A stretch of DNA of 64,000 nt from Arthrobacter psychrochitiniphilus (GTDB lineage Bacteria > Actinomycetota > Actinomycetes > Actinomycetales > Micrococcaceae). Under the pieces are notes generated by a model. That model saw only the letters and a program-made list of their open reading frames with translations, was not told the origin of the DNA and did no database searches. The position numbers and the translations under genes are program-made. The DNA lies in contig NZ_QHLZ01000001.1 of NCBI RefSeq assembly GCF_003185915.1, forward strand, positions 62,001 through 126,000. The letters run 5' to 3'. This document shows, piece by piece, positions 29,062 through 41,756 of this stretch. The first letter of the stretch is position 1, and every line of letters starts with the position of its first letter.

Positions 29062-30855
29062 CTAGCGCTGGTCGAGGATGTACTGGACCGCGTCGGCTAC
29101 AGCGATGTTTTCAGCAACACCGGTGGCGCGGTTCTTGATCTCCACCACGCCGTCCACGAGCCCGCGGCCAACAGCCAAGATGGTGGGGACGCCTATGAGT
29201 TCAGCGTCTCCGAACTTCACGCCGGGGGAAACCTTGGGACGGTCATCGTAAATGACCTCGAGTCCTTTGGCTTCCAGATCGGCGGTGAGCTGTGCAGCTG
29301 TCTCGAAGATTTCCTCGCCGCGGCCAACGGCAACCACATGGACGTCTGCGGGTGCCACATTCGCGGGCCAGGTCAGGCCCTTGTCGTCATGGTTTGACTC
29401 CGCCAGGGCGGCGACGGCGCGGGTGACACCGATGCCGTAGGAACCCATGGTCACCACGGAGAGCTTGCCGTTCTTGTCCAGGACCTTCAGTCCGAGTGCT
29501 TGCGCGTACTTGGTGCCGAGGGCAAAGATGTGGCCCATCTCGATGCCGCGGGCCGTTTCCAGCGGGCCGGAACCGTCCGGGGCGGGATCGCCTTCGCGGA
29601 CCTGGGCGGCCTCGATGGTGCCGTCCCAGCTGAAGTCGCGCCCTGCCACCAGATTGAAGACGTGTTTGCCGTCCTCGTTGGCTCCCGTGATCCAGCTGGT
29701 GCCGGAGACAACGCGCGGATCAACCAGGTAAAGGATCTTGCTGGCTGATTCGGCGCCGAGAACAGCGCCGTCAAGGCTCAGGCCTGGACCAATGTAGCCC
29801 TTGACCAGCAACGCGTGCTTCTTCAAATCTGCTTCACCGGCAGCCTCAACGCCTACTTCGCCACCAATTTCTAGGTGTTCGGCAATGTTGGCTTCGATGC
29901 GCTTGAGATCAACGTCGCGGTCTCCGGGCAGGGCCACAACCACAATCTGGCGTTCGCCCGTGGGCAGATCGATGGCCAGGACCACGTTCTTGAGGGTGTC
30001 AGCGGCGCTCCACTGCCCCTCGGCCCGGGGTGCGAGCTCATTGGCTGCTGCCACCAGGGTTGCGATCGTGCTTGAGTTGGGAGTGTCGCGGACCACGGCG
30101 GCCGGGGCATTGCTGAAGTCAATGGCTGCTGGCACAACGGTGGTGACCGCTTCAACGTTGGCGGCGTATCCCCCGGCCGAGCGCACAAAAGTGTCCTCGC
30201 CAATGGCCATGGGGTGCAGGAACTCTTCGCTCCGGGAGCCGCCCATGGCCCCGGCTGTTGCGGCGACGGGAATGATCTCCAATCCGAGGCGTTCAAAGAT
30301 CCGCAAGTAGGCGCCGCGGTGAGCCATGTAGCTGGCGTCGAGTCCGGCGTCGTCAATGTCAAAGGAGTAGGAATCCTTCATGATGAACTCGCGTCCACGG
30401 AGCAGGCCTGCGCGGGGACGTGCCTCATCGCGGTACTTGTTCTGGATCTGGTACAGGCTCAGCGGCAGGTCCTTGTACGAGGAGTACAGGTCCTTGACAA
30501 GGAGTGTGAACATTTCCTCGTGGGTGGGGGCCAGGAGGTAATCGGCGCCCTTGCGGTCCTGGAGGCGGAAAATGCCGTCACCGTATTCGAGCCAGCGGTT
30601 TGTCTGCTCGAAGGGTTCCTTGGGCAGCAGCGCCGGGAAGTGGACTTCCTGGGCGCCGATCGCGTCCATCTCTTCACGCACAATGGCTTCAACCTTGCGC
30701 AGTACGCGCAGTCCCAAAGGAAGCCAGGTGTAGATACCAGGGGCCGCGCGGCGAATGTAACCGGCACGCAGCAGCAGCTTGTGGCTGTCCACTTCGGCAT
30801 CGACGGGATCTTCACGCAGGGTGCGGAGAAAGAGTGTGGAAAGGCGAAGTGCCAC
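29062..30855 (-). CDS. proS: Proline--tRNA ligase (bacterial type with INS domain)
   Basis: Charges tRNA-Pro and edits mischarged alanine. The 597-residue protein is the bacterial form: class II motif 1 in the N-terminal part, motif 2 region ([21 protein letters not shown], given only in part), the inserted editing domain (about 225-400), motif 3 (GSYGIGVTR) and a C-terminal anticodon-binding domain. GTG start at 30853-30855; an ATG 13 bases upstream is out of frame. No T-box leader was recognised upstream. Confidence 0.96.
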   Translation of the reverse strand: MALRLSTLFLRTLREDPVDAEVDSHKLLLRAGYIRRAAPGIYTWLPLGLRVLRKVEAIVREEMDAIGAQEVHFPALLPKEPFEQTNRWLEYGDGIFRLQDRKGADYLLAPTHEEMFTLLVKDLYSSYKDLPLSLYQIQNKYRDEARPRAGLLRGREFIMKDSYSFDIDDAGLDASYMAHRGAYLRIFERLGLEIIPVAATAGAMGGSRSEEFLHPMAIGEDTFVRSAGGYAANVEAVTTVVPAAIDFSNAPAAVVRDTPNSSTIATLVAAANELAPRAEGQWSAADTLKNVVLAIDLPTGERQIVVVALPGDRDVDLKRIEANIAEHLEIGGEVGVEAAGEADLKKHALLVKGYIGPGLSLDGAVLGAESASKILYLVDPRVVSGTSWITGANEDGKHVFNLVAGRDFSWDGTIEAAQVREGDPAPDGSGPLETARGIEMGHIFALGTKYAQALGLKVLDKNGKLSVVTMGSYGIGVTRAVAALAESNHDDKGLTWPANVAPADVHVVAVGRGEEIFETAAQLTADLEAKGLEVIYDDRPKVSPGVKFGDAELIGVPTILAVGRGLVDGVVEIKNRATGVAENIAVADAVQYILDQR

Positions 30856-31064
30856 GCGAGTTTTCCATTTCTTGAAGTGGGTGGGCGCCGGCCTTGAGCT
30901 GGACGGACAGATACTAATCTACCGGTTCCACACAGGCTCTCGCACAACGGCCGGGCCAGGAGGTGCACGCAGCTTTCCAGGAGTCCGCGGCAAAGCTGGA
31001 CACGCCCACCCTGCGGGTCTAGTTTGAACTCACACGCACTCGACGCGCCAAGCCAGGAGCAACC

Positions 31065-31898
31065 ATGTCCCACCGAGCGCAGATGCCAGCCCCGGAGCCA
31101 CCGTTTGCCCCGGTTCCGGCCGATCCATCCGGCACCCACGGCCCTATTAGTGTCAGTGTGGAGGGCTTGCGGGTGTGCCGCCGAGGGGTTGCCGTGTTGG
31201 CGAATATTTCCTGCAATATCCCGCAGGGCAGGATCACCGGGCTATTGGGCCCTTCCGGCAGCGGCAAGACCACGTTCATGCGGGCCCTGGTGGGGGTCCA
31301 GAAGATCACGGCTGGCACGCTCACCGTGTTGGGCCGGCCTGCAGGAGATCCCCAGAACAGGCACGACGTCGGCTATGTCACCCAAGCGGCCAGCGTCTAC
31401 CGGGATCTGAGCGTGTTGGAAAACGTGAACTATTTTGGGTCTGTCCATGGCAGCAGCCGGCAGGATGCGAAGGCGGTGCTGGCCTCCGTGGGGCTTTCCG
31501 TGCTTGCCAACCGCAAGGCCCGGAATTTATCTGGCGGAGAATTCAGCCGGGTTTCCCTTGCCTGCGCACTGGTGGGTAAGCCTGCTCTGTTGGTTCTGGA
31601 TGAGCCCACGGTGGGTTTGGACCCGGTTCTGCGGGCAGATTTGTGGGCACAATTTGCGGCCATGGCAGAGGAAGGCACCACGTTGTTAATCTCCAGCCAC
31701 GTCATGGAGGAAGCCAGCCACTGCCAGACACTGCTGCTACTGCGTGAGGGCCTACTGCTGGCCCAGTTGACCCCGGATCAGCTGCGCCAACGCGGTGAAA
31801 CGGACGATCTTGAGCTGGCGTTCCTGCGGCTGATCCAGGGCACTCCTACCGAGACAGCCGAGGTTGCTAGCGCTGCCGAGGGAGAGGATGCCCGATGA
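31065..31898 (+). CDS. ABC transporter ATP-binding protein
   Basis: The 277-residue ATPase of an ABC-2-type exporter. Walker A GPSGSGKT (62-69), Q-loop YVTQAAS (about 105-110), signature LSGGE (155-159), Walker B LLVLDEP (175-181) and the H-loop His in ISSHVMEE are all intact. A roughly 28-residue Pro-rich N-terminal extension precedes the domain. AGGAG stands 5 bases before the ATG. It overlaps the permease gene by 4 bases. Drug or lipid export is likely from the family; the substrate is unknown. Confidence 0.93.
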   Translation: MSHRAQMPAPEPPFAPVPADPSGTHGPISVSVEGLRVCRRGVAVLANISCNIPQGRITGLLGPSGSGKTTFMRALVGVQKITAGTLTVLGRPAGDPQNRHDVGYVTQAASVYRDLSVLENVNYFGSVHGSSRQDAKAVLASVGLSVLANRKARNLSGGEFSRVSLACALVGKPALLVLDEPTVGLDPVLRADLWAQFAAMAEEGTTLLISSHVMEEASHCQTLLLLREGLLLAQLTPDQLRQRGETDDLELAFLRLIQGTPTETAEVASAAEGEDAR

Positions 31899-32650
31899 AT
31901 CCATCCATGTTGTGGTCCACCTGCACCCGGGTGCTGCTGCAACTACGCTCCGATCCGCGCAGCATTGCCTTAATTCTGGTGGTGCCGGCCGTGTTGCTGG
32001 CGCTGGTGTATTGGCTGTATCAAAATGAGACCCTGGCGCCAGGAATGCCACGAACTTTTGACCGTGTGGGGCTCATGATGCTGGGCATTTTCCCGTTCGT
32101 GGTGATGTTTCTCCTCACTTCTATCACCATGCTGCGTGAACGTACCTCTGGCACCTTGGAACGGTTACTGAGCACTCCCCTTCACAAGGCTGACCTGCTC
32201 TTCGGCTACGCTCTGGCATTTTCCATCATGGCCGCAGCCCAGGCATTGGTGGCCACCGGTACCGCATACTGGGTCTTTGGTATGGCGATTGCAGGAAATG
32301 CCGGCTGGGTGGTGCTGATTTCGGTACTCACCGCTGTTCTCGGTGTTGCGCTGGGCTTGCTGTGTTCGGCGTTTGCCCACACCGAGTTTCAAGCCGTCCA
32401 ATTCATGCCCGTGGTGGTGATCCCCCAGATTCTCTTGTGTGGCTTGTTCGTTGCCCGAGATCAAATGAATAGCGTCCTGGAAGTGATTTCCAATGTGCTG
32501 CCGCTGAGTTACGCAGTTGACGGATTGCAGCAGGTGGCACAGAGCAGCAGCCCCACATCACAGCTGGTCTGGGATTTGGTAGTAGTTGCTGCATTTGTGC
32601 TGGCAGGGTTGCTCTTGGCGTCGCTGACGTTGCGCCGCCGCACCGCCTAA
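31895..32650 (+). CDS. ABC-2 type transporter permease
   Basis: A 251-residue membrane protein with six predicted helices and the ABC-2 signature region (LREERTSGTLERLL-like: MLRERTSGTLERLLSTPL around residue 78). It partners the ATPase encoded just before; the start overlaps that gene by ATGA. The pair forms a complete homodimeric-type exporter. Confidence 0.92.
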   Translation: MNPSMLWSTCTRVLLQLRSDPRSIALILVVPAVLLALVYWLYQNETLAPGMPRTFDRVGLMMLGIFPFVVMFLLTSITMLRERTSGTLERLLSTPLHKADLLFGYALAFSIMAAAQALVATGTAYWVFGMAIAGNAGWVVLISVLTAVLGVALGLLCSAFAHTEFQAVQFMPVVVIPQILLCGLFVARDQMNSVLEVISNVLPLSYAVDGLQQVAQSSSPTSQLVWDLVVVAAFVLAGLLLASLTLRRRTA

Positions 32651-32827
32651 CCCTTGGTCATGGGTACCTCTGCCCATCGCTTGACGGTGACCTTGGCCCT
32701 AGGGTTGAAGTTCAGTAAACCTCGGGGAATAACTCAGCGGCCAACTCGGCGAACCCTCGAGACCCAGAGACGGCATACAGGCCACATCCCGAACCGGTCC
32801 TCGGACTCGGCACACGCAGGAGAGTCA

Positions 32828-33100
32828 ATGAGCAATGGCTTGCAGGGCGCCAACCCAGAGGAGCTGCGTAACTTTGCCCGGGAACTGGAACAGGCTCAGA
32901 GTATTTTGCTGCACACCAAATCTGAACTGAGCCAGCGCATCCTGGGAAATCTTCGATGGGAAGGTCCAGACGCGTTTGTTTTCAAGCACGCCTGGACCTC
33001 CTCCTACGCTCCCGTCATCAGCCAAACCGCCGCCCTGTTGGCCGACACTGCCCGGCTTCTCCAGGCTCAAGCCGCTGAGCAGGAATCCGCCAGCGCCTGA
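32828..33100 (+). CDS. WXG100-like small helical protein
   Basis: A 90-residue protein with no signal peptide, predicted as two helices around a central LRWEGPDAFVFKHAW turn, matching the WXG motif position of ESAT-6/WXG100 proteins. The ATG at 32828 has AGGAG 5 bases upstream; an earlier in-frame start at 32654 is not supported. It is an orphan: no ESX ATPase, EccD or second WXG100 gene is in the window. The ABC exporter is 177 bases upstream on the same strand. Confidence 0.7.
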   Translation: MSNGLQGANPEELRNFARELEQAQSILLHTKSELSQRILGNLRWEGPDAFVFKHAWTSSYAPVISQTAALLADTARLLQAQAAEQESASA

Positions 33101-33114
33101 TCCCCACTCAGCAC

Positions 33115-33174
33115 CAGCGCCAAGTATTCAGCCAGCGCCTAGTATTCAGCCGGCGCCGCCTTCTAGTAATCAGC
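33115..33174. repeat. Degenerate 18-bp tandem repeats after the WXG100-like gene
   Basis: Units at 33115-33132 and 33133-33150 differ by one base; a longer diverged unit follows (33151-33174). The first bases of the unit (CAGCGCC) also end the WXG100-like gene, so the array seems to have grown from its 3' end. Confidence 0.8.
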
Positions 33175-33717
33175 CAGCCTCGAGAGCCGCCAAGGCCTGG
33201 TGGCACCACGCCAGCCACGAATTTTCGTAGGCAATGCCGGCACGCACCACAGCCAATTGCAGCTCATCCGCCGCGGATCGTGGGGAGCCGGCCGGAAAAT
33301 CGTGTGCCTCAATGGCCTCGTAGCGGGCCAGTACCTCTCCGTGCAACAGCATGTGGCGCCGCATTTCAGTGAGGATATCCACCGTGTCTCCACCTGTGGC
33401 ACCCAACACTGCGGCGGCTCGCATCCGCACAAGGAGGGCATCCTTGATGGGCCGTAACGCTCCTTCCTGCGCACACCAAGAAGCAAGCTCGGAGCGTCCC
33501 GCGGCCAGCACAGCAAACTGGCGCTGCTGTCCGCGCGCCGTGGGCATCCCATGAGCGGCAATCAACCCGGAAAGTTCCATCTTTCCCAGCTCGCGGTAGA
33601 TCTGTTGATGCGTGGCTTGCCAGAAGTAGCCCAGAGACTTATCAAAACGCCTGGCCAGTTCCGCACCTGTACAGGGCTTTTCCAGCAGAGAGGTCATGAT
33701 GGCATGCGTGAGTGACA

Positions 33718-33718
<1 letters not shown>
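33170..33718 (-). CDS. PadR-family transcriptional regulator
   Basis: A 182-residue regulator: an N-terminal winged helix (MTSLLEKPCTGAELARRF, QIYRELGKMELSGLI) and a C-terminal helical dimerisation domain of the Vir_act_alpha_C type (residues 95-180). The ATG overlaps the fadH TAA as TAATG, so it is translated with fadH and may regulate that operon; a GCAAC/GTTGC palindrome is upstream of fadH. Confidence 0.88.
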
Positions 33719-37383
<3,665 letters not shown>

Positions 37384-37387
<4 letters not shown>

Positions 37388-37890
37388 GCCTCATGCTCGT
37401 TTCCGTTGTTATTTGTGGCTCCGAGACCAGCTTGCGCCGCCTCATTGCACTCTGGTCCTTGCAGTACCTCAATGAGGTGGCCGTTTAATCTTTCAAGGAT
37501 GTCAATTGCTTGCACAGCATCCCTTGTTGACCAGTCCGCCAGGGCGTGGGCAAATTGATTTACGGCCCGAGTTTCATTTTCTTCCAGCTGTCTGCGTCCG
37601 CGTTCAGTCATGGAGATTAGACACGCACGAGCGTCTTGGGGGTCTGGGCGCCGTTCAACCAGGGCTGCAGATTCAAGCGCTTCGACCGTTCTGGTTGCTA
37701 CGGGTGCCGAAACTGAAAGCCGATGGGCCAGTTCGCCCAAACGGACATCGCGGCCTCGAAGCTGCTGCAGAAATCCTAGTTTGGTTCCCGTCAACTCATG
37801 GGCCTGGCCCCGCTGACCGGCAACTCTGAAGGTGCGCCCTATCGCCACCATTTGGGAGAGGATGGCGCTGGCCTCATTGTGATCAATCAC
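37384..37890 (-). CDS. MarR-family transcriptional regulator
   Basis: A 168-residue winged-helix regulator (LGELAHRLSVSAPVATRTVEAL recognition region, shown in part; wing VERRPDPQDARACLISMTERG). GTG start. It overlaps the MFS efflux gene by ATGA and probably represses it; a strong inverted repeat lies 34 bases upstream of its start. Confidence 0.92.
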
Positions 37891-37923
37891 AGGTGTCCCC
37901 CTGGGTAGCTGAAGCTCTCAACA

Positions 37924-37954
37924 CAATACTTGCTTGCGTTAAGCAACTATATTG
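37924..37954. promoter_or_regulatory. Candidate MarR operator
   Basis: TTGCTT-N5-AAGCAA (37930-37946), flanked by CAATA on the left and TATTG on the right: a 31-base imperfect palindrome just upstream of the marR-MFS operon. Confidence 0.55.
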
Positions 37955-38037
37955 CGGCCGAACCATGACGTCAAACCATGCGCTCCTCGAGGCAGGGAAA
38001 ACCCTCCCCCAAGTTGTTGAGGGAATGAGGGGCGGGG

Positions 38038-38868
38038 CTAGAACAAAATAGTGGCGAAAGTTCCCACTTGTTCAAAACCGACCCGTTCGTAGCAAGCCCG
38101 AGCCTTCGTGTTGTAGTCATTGACGTACAGGCTTGTGACGGGGGCGTGTTTGCGCGCCAACTCAACCACGGCTGCCATATAGCCAGCGCTTAAGCCCTGC
38201 CCCCGGCGTTCCGGATTCACCCACACACCCTGCACTTGGGTGGCGTAGGAGGTGACAGCACCCAGATCTGCCTTGAAAATCACCTCGCCCACCTCATCTC
38301 CATGGCTGAAGGAGAAGCCGTTACTGATGAGCCAGGCAACACGACGGCGATAGTTGGCTTCTCCACCCAGAAAGGGTGAGTAGCCAACTTCTTCTTCAAA
38401 CATGGCTGCCGCGGCTACAAGGATTTCGGAAAATTGTCCGGATTCACTCACGGTCAACGCCGGGTTGGGGGCCACCAATGGCGGTCCCGAGATGGCTAAG
38501 AGTGGCTGATTGGCCCTGATATCTTGAGCGGTAATCCCTGCACTTTGGAGCACTTCCATGATGGCCAAGGTGGGTTCAGCCGGGCCAAAAATTGAGGCAT
38601 GAGGTTCCCAATGCTCCACCATCCACCGGCCAAAGGCACGGGCATGCTCGGCGGTGGACTCTATGGGAACCACGTTGGAACCCACCCAGCAGGCGGCGGC
38701 CAAGCTGACGCCGTCGTCCTCGAAGAAGCCCAACATGAGCGCCCCAGGAAAGGCGGGTACGGCACTGCTGTTTTGCGTGAGCAGCGAGTCAACGAAGACG
38801 TTGGCCACGCGGTCACGCGCAATCAAGGCCCGGAGCGCGCCCGTATCCCTGTGGACAAGAACGCGCAC
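38038..38868 (-). CDS. GNAT acetyltransferase with DUF4081-type N-terminal domain
   Basis: About 276 residues. The N-terminal half (PVRVLVHRDTGALRALIARDRV) is like the DUF4081 half of actinobacterial GNAT proteins; the C-terminal GNAT domain has the acetyl-CoA loop VWVNPERRGQGLSAGYM and the YNTKARACYERVGF helix. The start is problematic: a well-placed ATG (38876, with AAGGAG upstream) is out of frame, so I use an in-frame GTG at 38868 without a good ribosome binding site. It follows ispG by 19 bases, where homologues also occur. Confidence 0.82.
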   Translation of the reverse strand: MRVLVHRDTGALRALIARDRVANVFVDSLLTQNSSAVPAFPGALMLGFFEDDGVSLAAACWVGSNVVPIESTAEHARAFGRWMVEHWEPHASIFGPAEPTLAIMEVLQSAGITAQDIRANQPLLAISGPPLVAPNPALTVSESGQFSEILVAAAAMFEEEVGYSPFLGGEANYRRRVAWLISNGFSFSHGDEVGEVIFKADLGAVTSYATQVQGVWVNPERRGQGLSAGYMAAVVELARKHAPVTSLYVNDYNTKARACYERVGFEQVGTFATILF

Positions 38869-38887
38869 CGGCTCATGGGTGGTCTCC

Positions 38888-40054
38888 TTAGGAAACGGTA
38901 ACCACGGGGCCACCCGGGAGAGTCTGCTCATCGGCGTCGGACTCCATCTCTTCGGCAAGTCTCATGGCTTCTTCAATGAGTGTCTCAACAATTTGGTCCT
39001 CGGGCACAGTCTTAATGACTTCTCCCTTCACAAAAATCTGGCCCTTGCCGTTGCCCGAAGCCACACCCAGATCGGCCTCACGGGCTTCGCCGGGGCCGTT
39101 GACAACGCAACCCATGACGGCCACGCGCAGCGGAACTTCCATGCCTTCGAGGCCAGCAGTGACTTCCTCAGCCAACTTGTACACATCCACCTGGGCGCGG
39201 CCACAGGACGGGCAGGAGACAATCTCCAGCTTGCGTGGGCGCAGGTTCAACGACTGCAGGATCTGGTTGCCCACCTTGATTTCCTCCACAGGCGGTGCAG
39301 AAAGTGAGACTCGAATGGTGTCGCCAATGCCTTTGGAGAGCAGCGCACCGAAGGCCACTGCGGACTTGATGGTGCCTTGGAATGCCGGCCCGGCCTCGGT
39401 GACACCCAGGTGGAGCGGCCAATCGCCTTGTTCGGCGAGCATCTCGTAGGCGGCCACCATGATAACGGGGTCATTGTGCTTGACGGAAATCTTGAAATCG
39501 TGGAAGCCGTGCTCTTCAAAGAGTGAAGCTTCCCAGACTGCTGACTCCACCAAGGCTTCAGGAGTGGCCTTGCCGTATTTCTTCATGATGCCCGGTTCCA
39601 GCGATCCGGCGTTGATACCAATACGAATGGAGGTGCCATGATCTTTGGCAGCCCTGGCGATTTCCTTGATCTGATCATCAAATTTACGGATATTGCCGGG
39701 GTTCACGCGTACCGCGGCGCAACCGGCCTCAATGGCGGCAAAGACATACTTGGGCTGAAAGTGAATGTCTGCGATGACAGGAATTTGGGACTTGCGCGCA
39801 ATGATGGGCAGCGCCTCGGCATCATCTTGCGACGGGCAGGCAACACGGACAATATCGCAACCGGACGCTGTGAGTTCCGCAATCTGCTGCAGAGTCCCAT
39901 TGATGTCAGTGGTGGGTGTGGTGGTCATGGACTGCACGCTAATGGGTGAATCCGAGCCAACACCCACGGGACCGACCTTGATTTGCCGGGTCTTGCGACG
40001 CGGTGCAAGCACTGGCGGCGGCAACTGCGGCATGCCGAGACTGACGGAGGTCAA
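38888..40054 (-). CDS. ispG: (E)-4-hydroxy-3-methylbut-2-enyl-diphosphate synthase
   Basis: 4Fe-4S enzyme of the methylerythritol phosphate pathway. The 388-residue protein has the TIM-barrel part ([39 protein letters not shown]) and the cluster-binding cysteines in CPSCGR and [13 protein letters not shown] start at 40054 with AGGAG 6 bases upstream. dxr and the site-2 protease gene are a few kb upstream on the same strand, the usual actinobacterial neighbourhood. Confidence 0.96.
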   Translation of the reverse strand: MTSVSLGMPQLPPPVLAPRRKTRQIKVGPVGVGSDSPISVQSMTTTPTTDINGTLQQIAELTASGCDIVRVACPSQDDAEALPIIARKSQIPVIADIHFQPKYVFAAIEAGCAAVRVNPGNIRKFDDQIKEIARAAKDHGTSIRIGINAGSLEPGIMKKYGKATPEALVESAVWEASLFEEHGFHDFKISVKHNDPVIMVAAYEMLAEQGDWPLHLGVTEAGPAFQGTIKSAVAFGALLSKGIGDTIRVSLSAPPVEEIKVGNQILQSLNLRPRKLEIVSCPSCGRAQVDVYKLAEEVTAGLEGMEVPLRVAVMGCVVNGPGEAREADLGVASGNGKGQIFVKGEVIKTVPEDQIVETLIEEAMRLAEEMESDADEQTLPGGPVVTVS

Positions 40055-40146
40055 AATATGCTCCTAGGAGTTCTTTATATTCAAATACTGCGGCAGCAGC
40101 ACCAGTTTTTGGCGCCGCAAAAGAAAATCCACAGCATCTACCTTAG

Positions 40147-40152
40147 ATTGTA
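40147..40152 (-). promoter_or_regulatory. Possible ispG -10 box
   Basis: TACAAT on the minus strand, about 90 bases before ispG. No good -35 at the right distance, so only tentative. Confidence 0.25.
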
Positions 40153-40204
40153 GGCTCGATGACTGCTTTTTACGGGACTGCTGCGGTTTACCCGCCAGTG
40201 ACTT

Positions 40205-40498
40205 TTATCCTACGTAGCTGCTGAGCTTACCAATGACAGGGTTCCAAGCGGAGATCTTCAGCCCTGTGACACCGCCGCCAATGGTCATGGGATCCTGCGC
40301 CACCAGGTCCTGAACGGCGCCCTGGTTTTCAGCACGGAAGATCAGAAGTGCCCCGGCACCGTCACCATAAGGGCCCGAGGCCAGCACAACATCTGCTTCG
40401 GCCTGCGCGGCAAGCCATTCCCGGTGCTGGGGGCGGTGCTCTACACGGGCAGCTTCTGCCTCTGGACCATAGATATATTCAACAGCGAAAATAGACAT
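40205..40498 (-). CDS. YciI family protein
   Basis: A 97-residue alpha/beta protein of the YciI/YCII fold (FAVEYIYGPEAEAARVEHRPQH; GDGAGALLIFRAENQGAVQDLV region), with conserved His in the N-terminal half. Members are small enzymes or ligand-binding proteins of mostly unknown role. AAGGTG precedes the ATG. It lies 9 bases after the upstream membrane protein gene. Confidence 0.85.
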   Translation of the reverse strand: MSIFAVEYIYGPEAEAARVEHRPQHREWLAAQAEADVVLASGPYGDGAGALLIFRAENQGAVQDLVAQDPMTIGGGVTGLKISAWNPVIGKLSSYVG

Positions 40499-40507
40499 GG
40501 TTTCACC

Positions 40508-40981
40508 TTATAACAGGAGAGCTTTGGCCAGCACCGCAACGCTGGCCGAGAACAACATTGACGCCAATGTACCAATAATGAAGCGCTCACTGGCCGCGGG
40601 AGTGTCCTTCAATTCCGGGTACCGCCCCAAACCCTTGATGGCCACAACATAGGCTATGGCCACCGGTTGCCCGGCCAGGATGGCTACCGCCACAGCCGCA
40701 CGCTCCAGAACCCCGATCAATAATCCACCGCGCAGAACCTCAGCGCCGTGCTCCGGCTCAGTGCTTAGTTCCGGCTCAGTGCTTACTCCCGGCTGCGCAG
40801 CCGCTGGGAAGGGTTCGGCAACCTCCAGTGCCCCGTCCTCTGGCCGTGGGCCGTCAGCAGCCTCGGCAGCGTCCACAGCCCGTACTGTCTTAGACTTTGC
40901 GAATTTGAGAAGCCCTGCCGTTACGGGCCAGCCGCCCACAATAGCCACCAGCAAAGTAGCCGTTATCCACAATGCTTCCAT
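40508..40981 (-). CDS. Membrane protein paired with a SatD-like protein
   Basis: A 157-residue protein: one N-terminal helix (1-25), a variable hydrophilic linker with Glu/Pro-rich repeats (about 30-82), then two to three helices. The C-terminal half has LERAAVAVAILAGQP, KGLGRYPEL and SERFIIGTLAS, which look conserved. The linker DNA contains a short direct repeat (CTCCGGCTCAGTGCTTA, near 40755 and 40773). AAGGAG precedes the ATG. It follows the SatD-like gene by 60 bases; function unknown. Confidence 0.7.
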   Translation of the reverse strand: MEALWITATLLVAIVGGWPVTAGLLKFAKSKTVRAVDAAEAADGPRPEDGALEVAEPFPAAAQPGVSTEPELSTEPEHGAEVLRGGLLIGVLERAAVAVAILAGQPVAIAYVVAIKGLGRYPELKDTPAASERFIIGTLASMLFSASVAVLAKALLL

Positions 40982-41041
40982 GCACTCTCCTTACGTTAGC
41001 GCCGGCTCGGCGCGGGCCTTTGATGGCGATGCCCCCTCAAT

Positions 41042-41698
41042 CTAGCCCGAAGCACTGACATTGAGCGCACGTTCGCTGGGCCATGGGACAGTGAGTGCCC
41101 GTTGGGCCTGGCGCAAAAGCAGTGCGGCGGCGCGGCGCCCATTACGTTCTTCCCGGTGAGCTGAGCGAAGGATGGCCTTACTGACGGCTTGAGGGCTAAT
41201 CCCTAGCACTAGGGCAACATCTTTCTGAGGCGCATTCGGGTCCACCTCCAGAGCATCAATCACACGCCACTCGGCACTGGAACGCTTGCGAATAACATCA
41301 CCTAAGAGCACTAGCACTGCCTCGGCTGCGCCGGACCACTCAGCGGCCGCCGGCGAGGGGCTCCGCACACACAAGAGAACCCGCTCCCCTGCCTTCTTGG
41401 CTGTTTCCACAGCCTCCCGGGCGGCCACAAAAGCATCGCCGGAGGCTTCTCTGGATTGCTCAGGTAAAGGCAAATCAACACCGCCGATCCCAATGCCTAT
41501 GTACCAATCACGCTCCCGCAGCACTCGGACAACAGTTTCTAGAACTGCTTCCGGGTCTGCCAGTAAACCTTGAACCTCATCTCCCACAGTGCGCTCAAAC
41601 TCCAGGACCGTGGGCACGTCAGCGAGAAGCGCCAACAGCTCCGGCACGCGATCCCCGTGGCTGCGACTACCCCGTTGGTCAATCGTTACAACAAACAT
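41042..41698 (-). CDS. SatD-like protein with C-terminal helix-turn-helix
   Basis: A 218-residue protein. The N-terminal region has the SatD pattern: short strand MFVVTIDQRGSRS, GDEVQ (39-43), then YIGIGIGGVDLPLPEQSREA, with SGDAFVAAREAV. The C-terminal part (about 145-190, PQKDVALVLGISPQAVSKAI) is a clear helix-turn-helix. satD was named from a Streptococcus acid-tolerance locus; its activity is unknown. The start has a leaderless-type promoter overlapped by an inverted repeat, suggesting self-regulation. Confidence 0.72.
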   Translation of the reverse strand: MFVVTIDQRGSRSHGDRVPELLALLADVPTVLEFERTVGDEVQGLLADPEAVLETVVRVLRERDWYIGIGIGGVDLPLPEQSREASGDAFVAAREAVETAKKAGERVLLCVRSPSPAAAEWSGAAEAVLVLLGDVIRKRSSAEWRVIDALEVDPNAPQKDVALVLGISPQAVSKAILRSAHREERNGRRAAALLLRQAQRALTVPWPSERALNVSASG

Positions 41699-41704
41699 GA
41701 ATAA

Positions 41705-41739
41705 ACCATAAATGATTGTTTTCTATTTATCAACCATTT
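41705..41739 (-). promoter_or_regulatory. satD-like gene promoter and operator
   Basis: On the minus strand TTGATA (41728-41733), a 17-base spacer and TATGGT (41705-41710) form a good sigma-70 promoter; TATGGT is 6 bases from the ATG, so the message is leaderless. An inverted repeat AAATGATTG (41710-41718) / CAACCATTT (41731-41739), 8 of 9 pairs, brackets the spacer. Confidence 0.6.
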
Positions 41740-41756
41740 AAGTGCGATCCACGGGC

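Noticed and set aside
30856..31064. T-box riboswitch upstream of proS
   Set aside because: No T-box sequence or antiterminator pairing could be found in the 209-base gap.
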